Shown: in pieces, positions 20,118 through 28,443 of the stretch | How the letters are laid out: the number at the start of each line of letters is the position of its first letter | Numbering within the stretch: the first letter of the stretch is position 1 | Virus record (IMG/VR): IMGVR_UViG_3300035698_001360 | Location: 1-30,173 of that record | Source of the DNA: a virus | DNA length: 30,173 bases | Strand: one strand, 5' to 3' | Notes under the pieces: model-generated | What the model was told of the DNA's origin: nothing | Databases searched by the model: none | What the model saw: only the letters and a program-made list of their open reading frames with translations | Position numbers and translations under genes: made by a program

Positions 20118-20317
20118 GACAGTACAAGATCGACAGGTCGACCAGCGACTTCTGGATATACGGCGTCTTCATCAAGAAGTCCTTCCTTGGGTTTGAGTGG
20201 TGGTCCGAGGCTAAGCACTTCGATGAACTTGAGAGAGCCCGACTATACATCAAGGAGCTTCAGGCCCTCCCCTTCTACTTCTACTCGCCGTCTCACCAGA
20301 CACCGAGCGAAGTGTGA
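20114..20317 (+). CDS. Small aromatic-rich protein
   Basis: This encodes 67 residues. TTG 20114 overlaps the preceding stop (TTGA), and the end overlaps the polymerase GTG; no ATG is available near the N-terminus. The product is rich in Phe, Trp and Tyr (DFWIYGVFIKKSFLGFEWWSE) with an amphipathic helix (LERARLYIKELQAL). Soluble by composition. Function unknown. Confidence 0.5.
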   Translation: MRQYKIDRSTSDFWIYGVFIKKSFLGFEWWSEAKHFDELERARLYIKELQALPFYFYSPSHQTPSEV

Positions 20318-22566
20318 GCCGCGTAGGCTTCGACATCGAGACCAACGGGCTCATGCCTGAGGTGGACACGCTGCACTGCTTTGTGGCGAAGGACATCGAC
20401 ACGGGTGAGAGGGTCTCTGGTGGAAGCAACAACCCGCCCTCCCTGAAGCAGGCCCAGGAGATGTGCAACGACGCCGACCTCATCTTCGGCCACAACGTCT
20501 TATCCTACGACCTCCCAGTGCTCGCCCACCTCGGCTACCCAATCAAGCCCGAAGTGGAAGTGCTGGACACCCTCATCCTCAGCAAGATGATCTGGCCTAC
20601 GGACGCCCTGAAGCAACTCGACTTCCCTCGGTGGCGATCCGGCAAGCTCCCAGGGCAACTCATCGGAGCACAGAAGCTGGAGGCCTGGGGCTACCGCCTC
20701 GGTCGGATGAAGGGTGAATACTCTGCCGATGTCAAGAAGTGGTCGAAGGTCTACCAGAAGGAAAGTATCCATGCCGTACCCATCGAGTTCCATTGCCTGC
20801 GGGACCTGGACAAGAAGGGTATGCCGATACTCAACCCCTGGAAGTCCTGGAACCAGCCCATGCAGGACTACTGCGACCAGGACGTGGAAGTCAGCGAGGA
20901 ACTGTTCCTCCTGGAACTCTCCCACCTCGACGGAACCGCAAAGGCCGCAAAGGGCGTAGGCTGGTCCAAGGAGTGCGTCGAGCTTGAGCACTATATGTGG
21001 AAACGCATGGAGCAACTCAAGGAGCACGGCTACGGCTTCAACGTCGAGCAGGCCGTCAAGCTCATCTCGACCCTGAAGACCCGCGAAGGCGAGCTTGGGG
21101 ACACGCTGGTCGAGGCGTTCGGCTCCTGGTGGGAAGCTCTGGACGACAAGGAGAAGGGCAAGTCCGCCGCAGTTACGCATGAGGAGAAGCTGAAGCAGTT
21201 CAAGGACGTTGAGCGGCCACGCATCTCGGAGAAGACCGGCAAGCCCCTGAAGCCCTACATCGGGCCTCCCATCTGCCAATACTGGGACGACGCGCCCTTC
21301 GTTCGCATCAAGCGCACGACGTTTAACGCGAAGTCCAGGCAGCACCTCGGGCAGCGGCTCCAGGAAGTCTACGGATGGGTCCCCATCGAATGGGGTGGCA
21401 AGGAGAAGGACCAAGCCAAGGTCGACGAAGGCACCATCAAAGCCATCTCGACGGACATCATTCCAGCCGACCTCAAGCAGACCATCCTTGAGTATCTCAT
21501 CATCTTCAAGACCCTCGGACAGGCAGCCAACGGCAAGAAGGCCTGGATCGAACTGGTGGATGACAACAAGGTCCTGCATTGTCGGATAGACCCTCTCGGC
21601 ACCGTCTCCCATCGCGGCGCTCACATGAACCCGAACCTGGGGAACGTGCCTGCCGTATCCGTTGAGGAGCATAAGAACAGCCTCGGGGAAGTGATACGTA
21701 AGGAGTTCATCAAGGGCTGGCACGGTGGCTTCGGCTTCGAGTGTCGCTCACTGTTCGGTCCTACACACCAAGGATGGAAGCAGACAGGCGTGGACGCACA
21801 GGGACTGGAGTTCCGGCTCCTCGCCCATGAGCTTGCACCTTACGATGGTGGAGCACTGGCAGATAAGCTGAGGGACGCATCCTTCGACATCCATGCCCAT
21901 AACGCCAGACTCACCGGCCTCAGCCGTGGAGCCGCCAAGACGTTCATCTACGCCTTCCTCTACGGGGCAGGTAAGGAGCTTCTCGGTATGCAGCTTGGGG
22001 TCGATGACGGTGAGATCGAAGAACTCTCGACCTCCCAGACAGCGGTAGGCTACGTCAAGTGGCTCAAGCGGACCATGCTGCAACAGCGGAAGCCCCTCAT
22101 CATGCCGAACAAGCAGATGCTGGCGTGGCGGACCAGAGGCAGCGAGATCAGCAAGGTCTTCATGGACAGCATCACGGGCCTGAAGGAGTTCCAGAAGGTT
22201 ACCCAGGATGAGGCCAAGGCGCGGGGCTTCGTGATCGCCATCGACGGCAGGAAGCTGCACGTCAAGGGGAGCCATGTGGCCGTCAACCAGAAGCTCCAGG
22301 GCGGCGGCGCTATCGTCTGCAAGAAGTGGCTGAGGCGGACGGATGAACTTCTCATCAACGACTACGGGCTCAAACAGGACGACGACTTCGCCCTCATGGC
22401 CTGGGTGCATGATGAGAACCAGTATGAGCACAGAGAGGAGGCCTTCCATGCGGCCATCGCAGAGGCTTCCGAAAGGGCAATCCAGGAAGTCGCCGTCGAG
22501 CTTAACTTCAGGGGCCAACTCGCAACCGAAGCGAAGCTCGGGGACAACTGGAAAGACTGTCACTGA
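20314..22566 (+). CDS. DNA polymerase, family A (T7 gp5-like)
   Basis: This 750-residue replicase has 3'-5' proofreading (T7 gp5 has 704 residues). Exo I is FDIETNG (D7, E9), Exo II is FGHNVLSYDLP (D66) and Exo III is YCDQDVEVSEEL near residue 190. Polymerase motif A is GVDAQGLEFRLLAHEL, motif B is RGAAKTFIYAFLYGAG and motif C is WVHDENQYEH (H699, D700, E701), at the same distance from the C-terminus as in T7. GTG 20314 overlaps the preceding stop (GTGA) and yields the conserved start. The ~45 extra residues lie mostly between the exonuclease and polymerase domains. A TACGTC motif begins at its stop. Confidence 0.97.
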   Translation: MSRVGFDIETNGLMPEVDTLHCFVAKDIDTGERVSGGSNNPPSLKQAQEMCNDADLIFGHNVLSYDLPVLAHLGYPIKPEVEVLDTLILSKMIWPTDALKQLDFPRWRSGKLPGQLIGAQKLEAWGYRLGRMKGEYSADVKKWSKVYQKESIHAVPIEFHCLRDLDKKGMPILNPWKSWNQPMQDYCDQDVEVSEELFLLELSHLDGTAKAAKGVGWSKECVELEHYMWKRMEQLKEHGYGFNVEQAVKLISTLKTREGELGDTLVEAFGSWWEALDDKEKGKSAAVTHEEKLKQFKDVERPRISEKTGKPLKPYIGPPICQYWDDAPFVRIKRTTFNAKSRQHLGQRLQEVYGWVPIEWGGKEKDQAKVDEGTIKAISTDIIPADLKQTILEYLIIFKTLGQAANGKKAWIELVDDNKVLHCRIDPLGTVSHRGAHMNPNLGNVPAVSVEEHKNSLGEVIRKEFIKGWHGGFGFECRSLFGPTHQGWKQTGVDAQGLEFRLLAHELAPYDGGALADKLRDASFDIHAHNARLTGLSRGAAKTFIYAFLYGAGKELLGMQLGVDDGEIEELSTSQTAVGYVKWLKRTMLQQRKPLIMPNKQMLAWRTRGSEISKVFMDSITGLKEFQKVTQDEAKARGFVIAIDGRKLHVKGSHVAVNQKLQGGGAIVCKKWLRRTDELLINDYGLKQDDDFALMAWVHDENQYEHREEAFHAAIAEASERAIQEVAVELNFRGQLATEAKLGDNWKDCH

Positions 22567-22585
22567 CACTACGTCAGGGAACAAG
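22567..22585 (+). promoter_or_regulatory. Candidate phage promoter motif (copy B)
   Basis: CACTACGTCAGGGAACAAG starts at the polymerase stop. It shares CACTACGTCA with the copy before the capsid gene but diverges after it, so it may be a weaker site or only a ribosome-binding region (AGGGA). Confidence 0.3.
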
Positions 22586-22861
22586 GTGGGTCGCGACAGG
22601 GCGTCTACATCGGGTGGCTACTTCGGGCCTGTCACCGCGGAGGTCTGGAAGGTCCTATCCCGAGCGTGGGACGAGCCCTTCTACCTGTCCTCCAACTACG
22701 CCCGAGAGCACGCCATCGCCACGGCACTCGCAGCATCCATCGGGTGGATCACAAACGTCACACCGGATGGACTCAACTACACGCGGACGTGGCACGTCAC
22801 CCTGGAGGGCCTCAACGCTCTCCGTAACCGCAGCAACCTCACACCAAAGGGGACACCCTAA
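22586..22861 (+). CDS. 91-residue protein after DNA polymerase
   Basis: GTG 22586 has AGGGA a few bases upstream; the same frame is open further upstream, but inside the polymerase gene. The product contains VTAEVWKVLSRAWDEPFYLSSNYAREHAIATALAASIGWITN and LTLEGLNALR-like segments, a pattern suggesting a winged-helix fold with helices then a short hairpin (TRTWHVTLEGLNAL). DNA binding is plausible. The stop overlaps the next ATG (TAATG). Confidence 0.6.
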   Translation: MGRDRASTSGGYFGPVTAEVWKVLSRAWDEPFYLSSNYAREHAIATALAASIGWITNVTPDGLNYTRTWHVTLEGLNALRNRSNLTPKGTP

Positions 22862-23139
22862 TGTTCTACTTCACCATCATCATGTTCGCCTCTCTCGCCG
22901 CTTTCATGGGCATCATCTGGCTGGACTACATCGACCTGTTCTACAATGTGCCGAAGGTCATCATCAGGCTCCTCACGGTGGTCGCCCTCCCAGTGCTCAC
23001 CGTCGTGATCCTGTTCATCGCCTCCTCGGAAGCCTTTATGCGGGTGGCCATGGGACACACTATTTGGAGTTCCATCAAGACTTGGTGGGATGACATCCTG
23101 GGTGTCCCAGCGGAGCTTTGGAAAGCCCTCCATGAGTAA
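22861..23139 (+). CDS. 92-residue membrane protein
   Basis: ATG 22861 overlaps the upstream stop, and its 3' end overlaps the exonuclease by eight bases. Hydrophobic helices span about residues 2-22 and 33-58, with an amphipathic C-terminal part (TIWSSIKTWWDDILGVPAELWKAL). Topology would fit a small inner-membrane protein; no family recognised. Its place between replication genes argues against a lysis role but does not exclude it. Confidence 0.6.
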   Translation: MFYFTIIMFASLAAFMGIIWLDYIDLFYNVPKVIIRLLTVVALPVLTVVILFIASSEAFMRVAMGHTIWSSIKTWWDDILGVPAELWKALHE

Positions 23140-23989
23140 GAAGCGCACCCTCCTGATGGACGGTGACACCCTGGCGTTCCGAGCAGCAAGCGCCGTCCAG
23201 CATACCATCGAGCACCCCTCGGGATACATCGAGCCCTTCGCACGCAGACCCGAGGGTGAAGCCGTCCTCGACAACATGATTAGCCGCCTCAAGGGGCAGC
23301 TTGGTGGAACCGACATCCTGATGTTCCTGTCATGCCCCTCCGAGGAGAACTGGCGGTATCAGGTTGCCGACACCTACAAGTCGAACCGGGTGGGCTCCTT
23401 CCGGCCATACCTCCTGGAGCCCCTGAAGCAATACCTCCGGCTCAAGTACGATGCGTTCCATCTGGCGTTCCTGGAGGCGGATGATGCGCTCGGCATCTAC
23501 TGCACCGCACCGGACCTCGTGGAAGGCGACAAGATCGTCGTGGGCTGTGACAAGGACTTCAAGACCATCCCAGGCAAGCACTACCAGCTAGGTGATAACG
23601 AGGAAGGCAAGCCTGTCATCCGCACCTACAACGCCCTGGAGGCTGCCGAGGCTCACTACGTCCAGGCCCTCTCTGGTGACGCCGTTGACGGCTACGCTGG
23701 ATGCCCTGGAGTAGGCAAGACGAGGGCCGAGAAGATCGTCGCCAACCCCGTCAAGCTCTACAAGAAGTCCGGCACGATCACCCGAGGCAAGAACAAGGGC
23801 ATGGCGACCGTCAAGTGGCACGAGGGAGACCCCTGTTCCATCTGGGAGGCCGTCGTCGCCAACTACGAGAAGGCCGGTCTGACTGAAGGTCACGCGCTGA
23901 CAACTGCACGCCTCGCCAAGATACTCCTTCACGGAGACTACGACATGGAGACTCATGAGGTTCGCCTCTGGGTCCCAGGCGATGAGTAA
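23132..23989 (+). CDS. 5'-3' exonuclease (T7 gp6-like, FEN family)
   Basis: This 285-residue exonuclease should remove RNA primers and process recombination intermediates (T7 gp6 has 300). Metal-binding acidic motifs are visible: LLMDGDTLAF (D10, D12), EADDALGIY, GCDKDFKTIPG and LSGDAVDGYAGCPGVGKTRAEKIV, the last being the helix-hairpin-helix typical of the flap-endonuclease family. ATG 23132 lies within the end of the preceding gene. The 3' end overlaps the next small gene by eight bases. Confidence 0.93.
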   Translation: MSKKRTLLMDGDTLAFRAASAVQHTIEHPSGYIEPFARRPEGEAVLDNMISRLKGQLGGTDILMFLSCPSEENWRYQVADTYKSNRVGSFRPYLLEPLKQYLRLKYDAFHLAFLEADDALGIYCTAPDLVEGDKIVVGCDKDFKTIPGKHYQLGDNEEGKPVIRTYNALEAAEAHYVQALSGDAVDGYAGCPGVGKTRAEKIVANPVKLYKKSGTITRGKNKGMATVKWHEGDPCSIWEAVVANYEKAGLTEGHALTTARLAKILLHGDYDMETHEVRLWVPGDE

Positions 23990-24173
23990 ATCGGAGCGGA
24001 CAGCCTGGAGCCTCGGTGAGGACATCAAGCATCTCCGCGACCGCATCGAGAAGCTCCTGCAAGGGAAGACCCGCAGGGTAGACATACGCACACAGATGGC
24101 ACTGGATGCAATGAGGCATCTCGCCAAGGCTCAGGCACTGATCCTGACCGCCATCGTAACCTCAGAGGACTAG
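23982..24173 (+). CDS. 63-residue helical protein
   Basis: ATG 23982 overlaps the exonuclease end. The chain reads as two or three amphipathic helices (WSLGEDIKHLRDRIEKLLQG and RTQMALDAMRHLAKAQALILTAI), basic in the middle. No membrane segment or known motif. Small helical proteins of this sort are common in phage middle operons; function unknown. Confidence 0.55.
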   Translation: MSKSERTAWSLGEDIKHLRDRIEKLLQGKTRRVDIRTQMALDAMRHLAKAQALILTAIVTSED

Positions 24174-24176
24174 GCC

Positions 24177-24392
24177 ATGACAGCCACAAGCGAAGCACTA
24201 GCAGACATCTACGATGCCGAGGCAGAGTTCCTCATCGCCATCGACAAGATTGTAGACGAGATGGACGTAGGTGGGGAGGGTCATGACCGCCTCACCAAGC
24301 TACTCGTCAACACGTTCATAGAGATGAATGGCATCTTGTCGATGGCTGCTCTCGACGAAGCTGCATCGCGTGTGCTCGATGAGGGTCATTGA
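24177..24392 (+). CDS. 71-residue acidic helical protein
   Basis: ATG 24177 lies three bases after the previous stop. The product is acidic and helical (ALADIYDAEAEFLIAIDKIVDEMDV, then LTKLLVNTFIEMNGILSMAALDEAASRVL). Its last 14 bases overlap the next gene. The pattern does not match any family I know. Confidence 0.55.
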   Translation: MTATSEALADIYDAEAEFLIAIDKIVDEMDVGGEGHDRLTKLLVNTFIEMNGILSMAALDEAASRVLDEGH

Positions 24393-24909
24393 ACTTTACG
24401 CCGGACCTGGAGCCGGTAAGAGCACAACGGCAGCCGGACTGTTCAACGCGATGAAGCTGATGGGTCTCAAGGTCGAGCTTGTAACGGAGTTCGCCGAGGA
24501 CCTGACATACGGACAGCGCCTGCACGAACTCGGGAACCAACTCTACGTCCTCGCACACCAAGAGGCACGGCAGGCACGGCTCCAGGGGCAGGTGGACTGG
24601 GTGATAACAGACTCACCTCTGCTCCTCAGCAACGTCTACGTCCTGCACTCCAGGTTCGACAGTGAGGCCTTCCGGGAGACCGTCCGGGAGGCATCGAGGC
24701 AGTACGACCGGGTGCCGTTCTTCATGAACCGCTCAGCCGACTACCAGACCTACGGCAGTGGACAGACCCGAGAGGAGGCGATGGGCCTGGACGAGGAGAT
24801 ATTCGAGGTGGCGTGGAACGAGTTCGACATGGACCTCACCTCAGTGACCAGGAGCGTCAACGCGCCCAGTACCATCATCGCTCACCTGTTTGCAAGAGGG
24901 CTCCTATGA
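24379..24909 (+). CDS. P-loop ATPase or nucleotide kinase-like protein
   Basis: This 176-residue protein opens with VIELYAGPGAGKSTTAAGLF, a P-loop at residues 9-16 (K14, S15). VDWVITDSPLLLS fits a Walker B followed by a kinase-like segment, and FFMNRSADYQTYGSGQTREEA may be the lid. This AAA/NadR-like kinase form is frequent in tailed phages, where it is usually labelled ATPase. Its neighbour at 24906 is a DUF3310-type protein, so a role in nucleotide metabolism is reasonable. ATG 24379 is inside the end of the preceding gene; ATG 24906 of the next overlaps its stop. Confidence 0.8.
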   Translation: MRVIELYAGPGAGKSTTAAGLFNAMKLMGLKVELVTEFAEDLTYGQRLHELGNQLYVLAHQEARQARLQGQVDWVITDSPLLLSNVYVLHSRFDSEAFRETVREASRQYDRVPFFMNRSADYQTYGSGQTREEAMGLDEEIFEVAWNEFDMDLTSVTRSVNAPSTIIAHLFARGLL

Positions 24910-25328
24910 ACCAATACCAACTGCTGCTCAGCTTGTTCCTCCATGTGAACAGGGAGCTTACGACCTTCCAGCGGAAGACCATCAAGCTAGTCATGGAGGA
25001 CTACAAGGACGCCGCCAAGCTCAACACGGCCATCGTCTCGATGACCAACCACACGACCCTCCTCATGCAGTCAGACTGGGTGCCCAAGCAGGCTGGCTCC
25101 GAGGCGGTTCAACGTCCGGACCACTACGGTAGGTATCCCATCGAGCCGACCTACTTCATCATGGAGTGCGAGAAGGCCGGGTATCCCATCCCGTGGCCCG
25201 TCGCGAACTTCCTGAAGTACATCTGCCGGTTCCCCTTCAAGAACGGCATCGAGGACATCAGGAAGTCCTGCCGCTACCTGACGATCTACATGGGGTATCT
25301 CGATGGACAAGAGGACTACTCGCTATGA
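24906..25328 (+). CDS. DUF3310-type protein, T7 gp1.7 nucleotide kinase-like
   Basis: This encodes 140 residues. ATGA overlap on both sides. Residues ~68-130 (VQRPDHYGRYPIEPTYFI...PVANFLKYICRFPFKNGIEDIRKSCRYLTIYM) match the compact helical domain I know as DUF3310, found in T7 gp1.7, which phosphorylates dTMP and dGMP. The N-terminal ~60 residues are helical and variable. Whether it is catalytically active cannot be told from the sequence. Confidence 0.75.
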   Translation: MNQYQLLLSLFLHVNRELTTFQRKTIKLVMEDYKDAAKLNTAIVSMTNHTTLLMQSDWVPKQAGSEAVQRPDHYGRYPIEPTYFIMECEKAGYPIPWPVANFLKYICRFPFKNGIEDIRKSCRYLTIYMGYLDGQEDYSL

Positions 25329-25534
25329 GGTCGACGGAAGCACCACACGTCTCGGAGGAACTCGTCGAGTGGCTGGAGAAGCACTACTCGCCTCGCAGCA
25401 TCGGCAAGGATGAGGCCCCTGAGGATGCCAGATGGCACGCCGCCAAGGTGGAACTCGCTCAGACCCTCATCCGGTTCGGCAAGCGCCAGGAAGATGACCG
25501 CGATGCCAACACCCAGAGCTACGAAGGAGACTGA
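25325..25534 (+). CDS. 69-residue polar protein at the end of the middle block
   Basis: ATG 25325 overlaps the preceding stop (ATGA). The chain is charged and probably helical (SEELVEWLEKHYSPRS, then WHAAKVELAQTLIRFGKRQEDD) with a disordered end. Some phages carry small proteins with similar starts near dNTP genes, but I assign no function. AAGGAG at its 3' end is the Shine-Dalgarno of the next gene. Confidence 0.6.
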   Translation: MRSTEAPHVSEELVEWLEKHYSPRSIGKDEAPEDARWHAAKVELAQTLIRFGKRQEDDRDANTQSYEGD

Positions 25535-25536
25535 CA

Positions 25537-25728
25537 ATGTGTTTCGGAGGAGGTGGCGCAGAAGTCGACACCAAGACCCCGGACTACGCCCCAGAGGACT
25601 CATATACGGCCTTCCACTCAACGAAGACCACTGAGTCCGGCGAGGAGACGATCCTACGCCAGGGTGACCACGAAGCTATTCCCAAGGGCTCAGTGTCGAG
25701 CCCCAAACAGCAACAGATAAGGATGTAA
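25537..25728 (+). CDS. MCFGGG protein 1 (small virion or assembly-type)
   Basis: This encodes 63 residues. AAGGAG lies eight bases before ATG 25537. It begins MCFGGGGAEV and continues polar and Thr/Ser-rich to PKQQQIRM. The following gene also begins MCFGGG, and the two share the DNA start ATGTGTTTCGGAGG. Glycine after a leading Met-Cys is typical of small proteins upstream of portal genes in podophages. A structural or assembly role is likely from position. Confidence 0.6.
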   Translation: MCFGGGGAEVDTKTPDYAPEDSYTAFHSTKTTESGEETILRQGDHEAIPKGSVSSPKQQQIRM

Positions 25729-25730
25729 CC

Positions 25731-25937
25731 ATGTGTTTCGGAGGTGGAGACAACAACGAGGCCCCAGTGCCTGCACCAGCCCCAGCGCCGCCCATTGAGG
25801 CTCCAGACGTTCCGGCCATTGGTGCTTCGCGCCGTGAGGAAAGCCGAGCAGCCTTTGGTGCCGACGCGCCAACCTACCGGGTGAACCGCTCGGCCAAGAA
25901 GAAGACCATCAACCCCGACAGCCCAATCCAAATGTGA
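25731..25937 (+). CDS. MCFGGG protein 2, T7 gp7.3-position tail assembly candidate
   Basis: This encodes 68 residues. It starts two bases after the preceding stop. MCFGGG is followed by a Pro/Ala-rich stretch and a basic end (RREESRAAFGADAP...RSAKKKTINPDSPIQM). T7 gp7.3, a small tail assembly or host-range protein, sits in the same place before the portal and also has a Lys/Arg- and Ser-rich end. The similarity is positional and compositional only. Confidence 0.55.
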   Translation: MCFGGGDNNEAPVPAPAPAPPIEAPDVPAIGASRREESRAAFGADAPTYRVNRSAKKKTINPDSPIQM

Positions 25938-25947
25938 GACCAGCCTT

Positions 25948-27582
25948 ATGGATACCCTAAGTGATACCTCCCTGGGCGTCACCGCCGAGGAGTTCTACGA
26001 TGGCCGGCGAGCAGGACGCACTGCGGCGGTAACACGGGGTCGGCGTCTTGCTGACATCTCGATACCATCCGTCTTCCCTCCAGAGGACTGGGACTCAGGG
26101 CAGACCATCGCCATACCCAACCAGTCCATCAACTCACACGGCATCAACACCCTCGCCTCCAAGCTGATGCTGGCAGCGTTCCCTCCTGGCCTGCCCATGG
26201 CCAAGCTAGGCGTCATCGAGCACAAGCTGGAGGACGACATCGCGTCGGACCCCGAGCTTTACTCCGAGATCACCTACGCCCTGTCACGCCGGGAGCAGAC
26301 GCACCGGGAGCGCATGGAGTCAACCTTGTGCCGGTCAGCCTACGTGTCCCTTGCAAGGCTGCTCCTGGTCACCGGCAACGGCCTCTTTGTCTGGAAGAAG
26401 ATCGACACCCCAGTCATTCACAGTATGCACCATTACGTGGTGAAGCGTGAGGCTGGTGGCACTGCCATAGTCGTCGTCCTGGAGGAGTCCATCAGTCGGA
26501 TGACCGCCGACGAGGACGTGGTGGCTGCTGCGGATCGCAACAAGCAAGGCGCTCCGGAAGCTGAGGGTGGTGACCCTTGGGATGAGGAGATCAAGGTCTA
26601 CTCGTGCCAGAAGGTCCTTTACGACGAGGACGGCACCAAGGAGTGGGTCTACTGGCAGGAAGTCGAAGGCGGCGAAGTGATCGCTGATAGCGTCGCCTAC
26701 AGGCCCTACGACACGCCCATCATGTATGCCGCCTGGATGATCCCTGACTACGAGGGTGACTGGGGACTGCCCTACGCCCAGGACTACGAGGGTGACATGC
26801 AGGCCGTCGAGACGTTCTGTGCGGCCCTACAAGATGGTGCGGCGGCGGACAGCCGTTACATCACCACAGTGGACCCTGCTGGCACCACGGACATCCGCGA
26901 CGTTCGGGACGCAGACAACCTCGATGTCATCCCAGGACGGGAAGCCGACGTAGGGGTCCTGAGGTCTGGCAAAGGTGGTGACCTACAGACAGCCGACAAT
27001 CAACTCGGAGCAGCGGCTCGTCGCTTAGGTCAAGCCTTCCTTATGTTCTCCTCCATCCAGAGGCAGGGCGAGAGGGTGACCGCCGAGGAGTGGCGCATCA
27101 TGGCCCAGGAACTCGATGAGGCTATGGGTGGGCTCTACTCACAGATCGCACAGACAACCCAGCGGCACGTAGTCCTCCGGTTCATCTCCCTTCACGAGGA
27201 GGAGGAGAAAGACCTGAAGCCTCTGCCTAAGGACCTCGTTCGTACCTCCATCGTCACCGGGCTCGACAGCCTGGGGCAGTCCTCCGAGGGCACCCGTCTC
27301 AGGGAGTTCGCAGTGGAGGGCAAGGAGACTCTCGGGGAGCAGGTTATGGCCCAACATATCAACCCGTCCGACTACCTCAGAAGGCTTGCTGCCACCAAGA
27401 GCATCAAGAGCGAGGGACTGGTCAAGGACGAGAAGACTATGCAGGCCGACCAACAGAAACAGCAACAAGCCCAGCAGCAGGGAACCATGCTGGATAAGGC
27501 CACAGGGCCACTCGCGAAGGGTGGTGCTGAGATGGTCGGCAAGATGATCGAACAGCAGTCTCAAGGAGCACAGAATGGCTAA
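25948..27582 (+). CDS. Portal (head-tail connector) protein, T7 gp8-like
   Basis: This 544-residue protein should form the dodecameric ring at the unique vertex through which DNA enters and leaves (T7 gp8 has 536). An N-terminal FYDGRRAGRTAAVTRGRRLADISIPSVFPPEDW and SINSHGINTLASKLMLAAFPP are typical of podophage connectors, as is SRRLGQAFLM-like sequence near 365 and VTAEEWRIMAQELDEAMGGLYSQIA near 385. The C-terminus is Gln-rich (QADQQKQQQAQQQG). ATG 25948 has a poor Shine-Dalgarno, which is odd for a structural gene. The 3' end overlaps the scaffold gene by eight bases. Confidence 0.93.
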   Translation: MDTLSDTSLGVTAEEFYDGRRAGRTAAVTRGRRLADISIPSVFPPEDWDSGQTIAIPNQSINSHGINTLASKLMLAAFPPGLPMAKLGVIEHKLEDDIASDPELYSEITYALSRREQTHRERMESTLCRSAYVSLARLLLVTGNGLFVWKKIDTPVIHSMHHYVVKREAGGTAIVVVLEESISRMTADEDVVAAADRNKQGAPEAEGGDPWDEEIKVYSCQKVLYDEDGTKEWVYWQEVEGGEVIADSVAYRPYDTPIMYAAWMIPDYEGDWGLPYAQDYEGDMQAVETFCAALQDGAAADSRYITTVDPAGTTDIRDVRDADNLDVIPGREADVGVLRSGKGGDLQTADNQLGAAARRLGQAFLMFSSIQRQGERVTAEEWRIMAQELDEAMGGLYSQIAQTTQRHVVLRFISLHEEEEKDLKPLPKDLVRTSIVTGLDSLGQSSEGTRLREFAVEGKETLGEQVMAQHINPSDYLRRLAATKSIKSEGLVKDEKTMQADQQKQQQAQQQGTMLDKATGPLAKGGAEMVGKMIEQQSQGAQNG

Positions 27583-28441
27583 GGAACTCGAAACCTCACT
27601 TGGAGCGCCAGACCAGGGCCTCTCGATCCAGATGGGAGAAGACGGTGGTGACACTAGCTTCAAGACGAACGACGACAGCAGTGCTATCGACACTTCGGAG
27701 CTTCCTGGGGACGGCGATGCGGGAGGCTCTGAGCATCCAGATGAGCAGGGTGACCCCGCAGATGCACCTGACCCTGATGAACCTGAGGAGGGTGATGAGG
27801 GTGAGGACGATGGTTCTGGCCCGGTAGACCTCGGAGACTTCGACCCGGACAGCGAGGAGTCGGTCGCAGCGTATGACACCGAGTTCCTCAAGGAGGACGG
27901 CCTCCTGGACCTCGAAGGTGCCGTGGCGGATCGCTACAACGCCAACATCGCGGCGGGCAAGGATGGGGTCGACGAGGGCACCTACAAGTATCTGGAGAGC
28001 AAAGGCATCTCACGAGAGACCGTCAAGCAGGTCGAAGCGATGCGGGCCAACCAGGACAAGCAGTCCGGCAACTCGGAGGACTTCAAGCTCATGGAGGCTG
28101 CTGGTGGACCTGATGTCCTCGGTGCCGCCCTGGCGTGGGGCAAGGAGGCCGGATACTCGAAGGCCGAACAGAAGCGGTTCAACGACATCTCCAAGGGCAA
28201 GGACTTCGAGGCCAAGCGCGATGCCGTCGATGCACTCGTCGCCCGATACAACAAGGCCAACCCCAAGGCCGGTCGCCCGACGACACCCAGGCGGGATGCC
28301 ACCCAGGGCCAAGGCGTCCGCAAGCCAGCCCTCAAGAAGTTCGCCAACCGTGAGGAGTACCGCAAGGCCCTCAAAGCGGCGGACGGTAACCAGCGCCAGA
28401 CCCGTGAGATCACCCGGCGTCGGCAAGTGTCGGACTTCTAG
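27575..28441 (+). CDS. Capsid assembly scaffold (T7 gp9-like)
   Basis: This 288-residue protein (T7 gp9 has 307) guides prohead formation and leaves before maturation. The first ~100 residues are acidic, with long Asp/Glu/Gly/Pro runs (DEPEEGDEGEDDGSG), and the second half is helical and basic, ending RQTREITRRRQVSDF, the capsid-binding end expected of scaffolds. Position between portal and capsid supports it. AAGGAG lies nine bases before ATG 27575. Confidence 0.88.
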   Translation: MAKELETSLGAPDQGLSIQMGEDGGDTSFKTNDDSSAIDTSELPGDGDAGGSEHPDEQGDPADAPDPDEPEEGDEGEDDGSGPVDLGDFDPDSEESVAAYDTEFLKEDGLLDLEGAVADRYNANIAAGKDGVDEGTYKYLESKGISRETVKQVEAMRANQDKQSGNSEDFKLMEAAGGPDVLGAALAWGKEAGYSKAEQKRFNDISKGKDFEAKRDAVDALVARYNKANPKAGRPTTPRRDATQGQGVRKPALKKFANREEYRKALKAADGNQRQTREITRRRQVSDF

Positions 28442-28443
28442 CC

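Noticed and set aside
20500-21723. Minus-strand open frame of about 400 codons
   Set aside because: It is the complement of the DNA polymerase gene, produced by high-GC codon use; no Shine-Dalgarno or recognisable product. Other long minus-strand frames are likewise shadows.
27770-27815. Second hammerhead core (CCTGATGA in the scaffold gene)
   Set aside because: There is no GAAA with a stem II at the right distance and no cleavage triplet; the sequence encodes the acidic Asp/Glu repeats of the scaffold.
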